This document shows, one piece after another, positions 5,980 through 6,436 of a DNA stretch of 6,436 nt. Source of the DNA: Planctomycetota bacterium (GTDB lineage Bacteria > Planctomycetota > UBA1135 > UBA2386). Location: positions 1-6,436 of the forward strand of contig JAEUHU010000580.1 in NCBI GenBank assembly GCA_016793305.1, read 5' to 3'. A program made the translations under genes and the position numbers. The notes under the pieces are model-generated. The model saw only the letters and a list, made by a program, of their open reading frames with translations. It searched no databases and was not told the origin of the DNA. The stretch's first letter is position 1. Each line of letters opens with the position of its first letter.

Positions 5980-5990
5980 TGACGAGTCAA
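5979..5990. promoter_or_regulatory. Perfect inverted repeat TTGAC-GA-GTCAA, probable operator
   Basis: The 5-base arms are exactly complementary around a GA spacer. The left arm shares its first base with the last base of the -10, and the right arm covers the predicted start site, so a dimeric repressor bound here would block transcription of the YceI gene. Short dyads of this size and position are typical of MarR-type and related winged-helix repressors, but no regulator of that kind is encoded in the window and the factor is unknown. Confidence 0.45.
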
Positions 5991-6016
5991 CCAATCTGGA
6001 CCCGTAACCGTAACCC

Positions 6017-6436
6017 ATGAAGACCCTGCTCCTCCTCCCCGTCACGTTCGCCCTGTTCGCCCTGCCGACCCTGAACCCGACCGACGCGCCGCGCGGCGAG
6101 CACGACTGGACCGTCGACGCCGGCCACAGCTCGGTGGTGTTCCGCGTCAAGCACGCCAACGCGTCGTGGTTCCAGGGCACCTTCGACAAGATCGAAGGCG
6201 TGGTGACGTTCGATCCCGCGAAACCCGAGGCGACCTCGGTGAAGCTGACGATCCCGGTCGACTCGGTCGACACGAACGACCAGAAGCGCGACGCCCACCT
6301 GAAGAACAAGGACTTCTTCAACAGCAAGGAGAACCCCGAGATCACCTTCGTCAGCGGCAAGGTCGCGAAGAAGGGCGAGATGCTCGAGGTCACCGGCGAG
6401 CTGGCGATGGCCGGCAAGAGCCAGACGGTGACGATC
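6017..6436 (+). CDS. YceI-family periplasmic lipid-binding-like protein, N-terminal part (cut by right window edge)
   Basis: 140 codons are visible and the frame is open at the edge. Family members are usually about 190 residues, so roughly three quarters is present. YceI proteins are exported eight-stranded lipocalin-like barrels that bind isoprenoid lipids; many are induced by high pH or osmotic stress, or sit with cytochrome b561 genes. A signal peptide is evident (MKTLLLLPVTFALFALPTLN, cleavage plausibly after about residue 24). Family motifs follow: WTVDAGHSSVVFRVKHANAS (31-50), FQGTFDKIEGVVTFDP (52-67), SVKLTIPVDSVDTNDQKRDA (74-93), HLKNKDFFNSKENPEITFVS (94-113), then the GELAMAGKSQTVTI strand that normally leads into the final barrel strands. 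ATG 6017 is the only start giving a full signal peptide; there is no Shine-Dalgarno, only a doubled CCGTAA (6002-6013) before it. Its own promoter and operator-like dyad indicate regulated monocistronic or first-gene expression. Confidence 0.93.
   Translation, partial: MKTLLLLPVTFALFALPTLNPTDAPRGEHDWTVDAGHSSVVFRVKHANASWFQGTFDKIEGVVTFDPAKPEATSVKLTIPVDSVDTNDQKRDAHLKNKDFFNSKENPEITFVSGKVAKKGEMLEVTGELAMAGKSQTVTI

Noticed and set aside
1954..6417. A 1487-codon open frame on the minus strand, antisense to the end of the anti-sigma-like gene, the whole large gene and YceI
   Set aside because: Its product is a Gln/Arg/His/Ala-rich composition shadow with no domain. It runs through the unmistakable YceI gene and the voltage-sensor region, so the absence of stops reflects the GC-rich third positions of the sense genes.

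Overview
The window is GC-rich DNA (roughly 70% G+C by eye) with strong G/C preference at third codon positions. It is probably chromosomal and from a Planctomycetota-type bacterium. That guess rests on four things: a compact ECF sigma factor of the kind abundant in planctomycetes, a downstream single-pass membrane partner without the usual zinc anti-sigma motif, several starts lacking Shine-Dalgarno sequences, and a very large unrecognised membrane protein. No 16S or marker gene is present, so taxonomy is inference. No mobile element, CRISPR array, tRNA or rRNA is seen.

Layout. (1) The left end to about 668, minus strand: the N-terminal part of a WbsX/GH99-like glycan-active protein, cut by the window edge. 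(2) 669-731: a short divergent spacer. (3) 732-2245, plus strand: a two-gene operon with a 4-base ATGA overlap. It encodes an ECF sigma-70 factor and a membrane protein with a cytosolic N-terminus, one transmembrane helix and a LolA/RseB-like outer domain, probably its anti-sigma regulator. (4) 2246-2334: a spacer with two small hairpins, a sigma70-like promoter and a possible 10-codon leader ORF whose stop overlaps the next start. (5) 2335-5925, plus strand: one 1196-residue protein. Residues about 208-335 form a recognisable four-helix voltage-sensor domain that aligns by eye with Kv channel S1-S4 at every key charge. No pore or selectivity filter follows; instead there are over 850 residues that I cannot assign. 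(6) 5926-6016: a spacer with a good promoter whose -10 abuts a perfect inverted repeat TTGAC-GA-GTCAA. (7) 6017 to the right end, plus strand: a secreted YceI-family lipid-binding protein, cut by the window edge.

Functionally, the sigma/anti-sigma pair looks like an envelope-signal transduction switch, and YceI and WbsX are envelope or export-related. The poreless voltage-sensor protein is the most unusual item. It has its own apparent promoter, so linkage to the sigma operon is by neighbourhood only. The other long open frames, including one of about 4.4 kb antisense to most of the window, are composition shadows of these genes.
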